Shown: piece by piece, positions 5,646-6,271 of the stretch
How the letters are laid out: the number at the start of each line of letters is the position of its first letter
Numbering within the stretch: the stretch's first letter is position 1
Assembly: GCA_016839865.1 (NCBI GenBank)
Contig: JAEOTN010000307.1
Span: 1-6,271 of the forward strand
Length of the DNA stretch: 6,271 nt
Direction of reading: 5' to 3'
Source of the DNA: Promethearchaeota archaeon
GTDB taxonomy: Archaea > Asgardarchaeota > Lokiarchaeia > Sigynarchaeales > MK-D1
Position numbers and translations under genes: made by a program
Notes under the pieces: model-generated
Told to the model about the DNA's origin: nothing
What the model saw: only the letters and a program-made list of their open reading frames with translations
Databases searched by the model: none

Positions 5646-6005
5646 TTATATTCCAGCAGTGCTTGCTGGGATTAAAAGTACGGTATCTCCATCTTTTAGG
5701 GGATAGTCTTTCAAATAATTTCCATCATCCATAGTAATTCCACCATGGCTCAAATGGAAATCTGAGGGATCCACACCAAACATGGAACCAACTGTCTGTT
5801 TTATATCACCGACAGTGTTTCCCGTATTTACCAATAATTTCTGCTTCTTTTCACCAGGTCCAATTGTAGACATAAAGAAAACCGAAAGGTCATCTCCTGC
5901 TACTCGTGGTGCTGGTGTTTTAGAAGCTACTTCTGAGGGGGTTTTAGAATCTACCTCAGGTTCATCTAATTCTTCATCTAAATCTTCATCAAATTCATCT
6001 GACAT
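5646..6005 (-). CDS. Ubiquitin-like modifier protein
   Basis: A 119-residue protein whose residues about 40-115 have the beta-grasp pattern: strand SVFFMST, strand KLLVN, T61-N63-T64-V65 leading into the helix DIKQTVGSMFG, then FHLSHGGITMDDGNYLKDYPLKDGDTVLLIPA, which matches ubiquitin's loop, the DYNI-like turn and the last strand. It is predicted to be activated by the adjacent E1 and linked to target lysines. The C-terminus is ASTAGI, with no Gly-Gly; removal of one residue would expose Ala-Gly, recalling UFM1, whose mature end is a single glycine. The first 39 residues form an acidic tail (12 Asp/Glu in the first 20) followed by a tandem repeat, EVDSKTPS/EVASKTPA (17-32), and are probably disordered. 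It is the first gene of the operon, with a TATA-like box upstream. Confidence 0.9.
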   Translation of the reverse strand: MSDEFDEDLDEELDEPEVDSKTPSEVASKTPAPRVAGDDLSVFFMSTIGPGEKKQKLLVNTGNTVGDIKQTVGSMFGVDPSDFHLSHGGITMDDGNYLKDYPLKDGDTVLLIPASTAGI

Positions 6006-6030
6006 TTTTGTTTCACATCGATATTTTTTG

Positions 6031-6044
6031 TTAAAAAAATATAC
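6031..6044 (-). promoter_or_regulatory. TATA-like box of the ubiquitin-like operon
   Basis: On the minus strand this reads GTATATTTTTTTAA, about 33 nt from the ATG of the modifier gene, consistent with archaeal TBP-dependent initiation a few bases upstream of the start codon. Confidence 0.45.
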
Positions 6045-6085
6045 CTAAATCACCAAATGTGAATTTAAAAATTTATGTAGAAATC

Positions 6086-6098
6086 ATCAAAATTTGAT
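6086..6098. repeat. 13-bp palindrome in the divergent promoter region
   Basis: ATCAAAATTTGAT is a perfect inverted repeat (6-bp arms around one base). Its position between two divergent promoters makes it a candidate operator, though short AT-rich palindromes arise by chance. Confidence 0.3.
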
Positions 6099-6151
6099 TT
6101 TTGTTGACATTAAGACAATAATTTTTTGAGGTAATATTTTGTATTCTTATT

Positions 6152-6271
6152 ATGGGTCGCAAGGATATCAAATCAAAAATTCCAAAAAAGATCGTTTCAA
6201 AAACTCCTGGATCGTATTCAGAGGTAGATCCCAATGAGATTCGTAGGCAAAGGGAAAGATTAGAGGGAGAA
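6152..6271 (+). CDS. Unrecognised basic protein, 5' end only
   Basis: An open frame of 40 codons runs from the ATG at 6152 to the window edge without a stop. The visible N-terminus is rich in Lys and Arg (MGRKDIKSKIPKK, later EIRRQRERLEGE) and probably ends in a charged helix. No family can be assigned from this fragment. Residues 16-26 contain SKTP followed by SEVD, similar to the SKTPSEV repeat in the tail of the divergently encoded modifier. It shares the 146-nt promoter region with the modifier gene, so co-regulation is possible. No ribosome site is present; the start is supported only by the ATG, the upstream AT-rich box and the unbroken frame. Confidence 0.55.
   Translation, partial: MGRKDIKSKIPKKIVSKTPGSYSEVDPNEIRRQRERLEGE

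Larger units (their letters stand above)
6006..6151. promoter_or_regulatory. Divergent promoter region between the modifier operon and the basic-protein gene
   Basis: This 146-nt region is very AT-rich. For the minus strand, TATATTTTTTTAA at 6031-6044 sits about 33 nt before the modifier ATG, giving a predicted leader of under 10 nt, so translation may be near leaderless. For the plus strand, ATAATTTTTT at 6118-6127 lies 25-34 nt before the ATG at 6152 and may serve as its TATA element. A 13-bp palindrome is centred at 6092 between them. No RNA gene or small ORF is convincing here. Confidence 0.4.

Noticed and set aside
5736..5744. Internal Gly-Gly (SHGGI, residues 88-89) of the modifier as a processing site
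   Set aside because: It lies in the loop before the last strands of the beta-grasp fold; cleavage there would destroy the domain.
4354..6005. Sulfur-carrier system (MoaD/ThiS with MoeB/ThiF)
   Set aside because: The E1 has a UBA3-like catalytic Cys motif and a ubiquitin-fold domain, and an E2 with an intact HPN and Cys is adjacent, so conjugation fits better.
2957..6005. Bacterial BIL-type antiphage ubiquitin-like operon
   Set aside because: It shares the Ubl-E1-E2-JAMM content, but TATA-like boxes, U-tract termination, the Rpn11-like motif and the UBA3-like E1 point to an archaeal housekeeping-type system. Phylogeny would be needed to exclude it fully.
5782..6048. Plus-strand ORF of 88 codons opposite the modifier gene
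   Set aside because: It is antisense to a well-supported ubiquitin-like gene and rich in Ser/Thr, as expected from the reverse complement of an acidic coding tail.
1..6271. CRISPR array, tRNA, rRNA or insertion sequence
   Set aside because: No regularly spaced repeats, cloverleaf-like sequence, rRNA signature or transposase was seen in the window.

Overview
The window is an AT-rich stretch of what is most likely an archaeal chromosome, probably from an Asgard (Promethearchaeota) lineage. It carries what looks like a complete eukaryote-type ubiquitin-like conjugation cascade on the minus strand: a ubiquitin-like modifier (5646-6005), an E1 with a UBA3-like layout (4354-5580), an E2 (3776-4312), an Rpn11-like JAMM isopeptidase (2957-3754) and a six-helix membrane protein with a C-terminal RING-like zinc domain (1722-2960). 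Compact same-strand packing, an ATGA overlap between the JAMM and RING genes, TATA-like boxes and T-tract terminators all fit an archaeal operon. The same toolkit was first described in Caldiarchaeum and later in Asgard archaea. The low GC favours an Asgard host, but the lineage is inference.

Layout from left to right: a 3'-truncated PIMT-like methyltransferase gene (minus, 1-419); a divergent intergenic region with promoter elements and an inverted repeat (420-577); a thioredoxin-like gene (plus, 578-1078); a convergent GNAT acetyltransferase gene (minus, 1103-1672) lying just downstream of the cascade; the five cascade genes (minus, 1722-6005); a divergent promoter region (6006-6151); and the start of an unrecognised basic protein (plus, 6152 to the window end).

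Likely working model: the E1 activates the C-terminus of the modifier and passes it to the E2 catalytic Cys. The membrane RING-like protein acts as E3, so conjugation would occur at the cytosolic face of the membrane. The JAMM enzyme matures the modifier or removes it. The unusual points are that the modifier ends in Ala-Gly-Ile rather than Gly-Gly, the candidate E3 is a polytopic membrane protein, the E1 chain carries features that eukaryotic heterodimeric E1s split between two subunits, and a T9 tract follows the modifier gene and could make the modifier more abundant than its enzymes.
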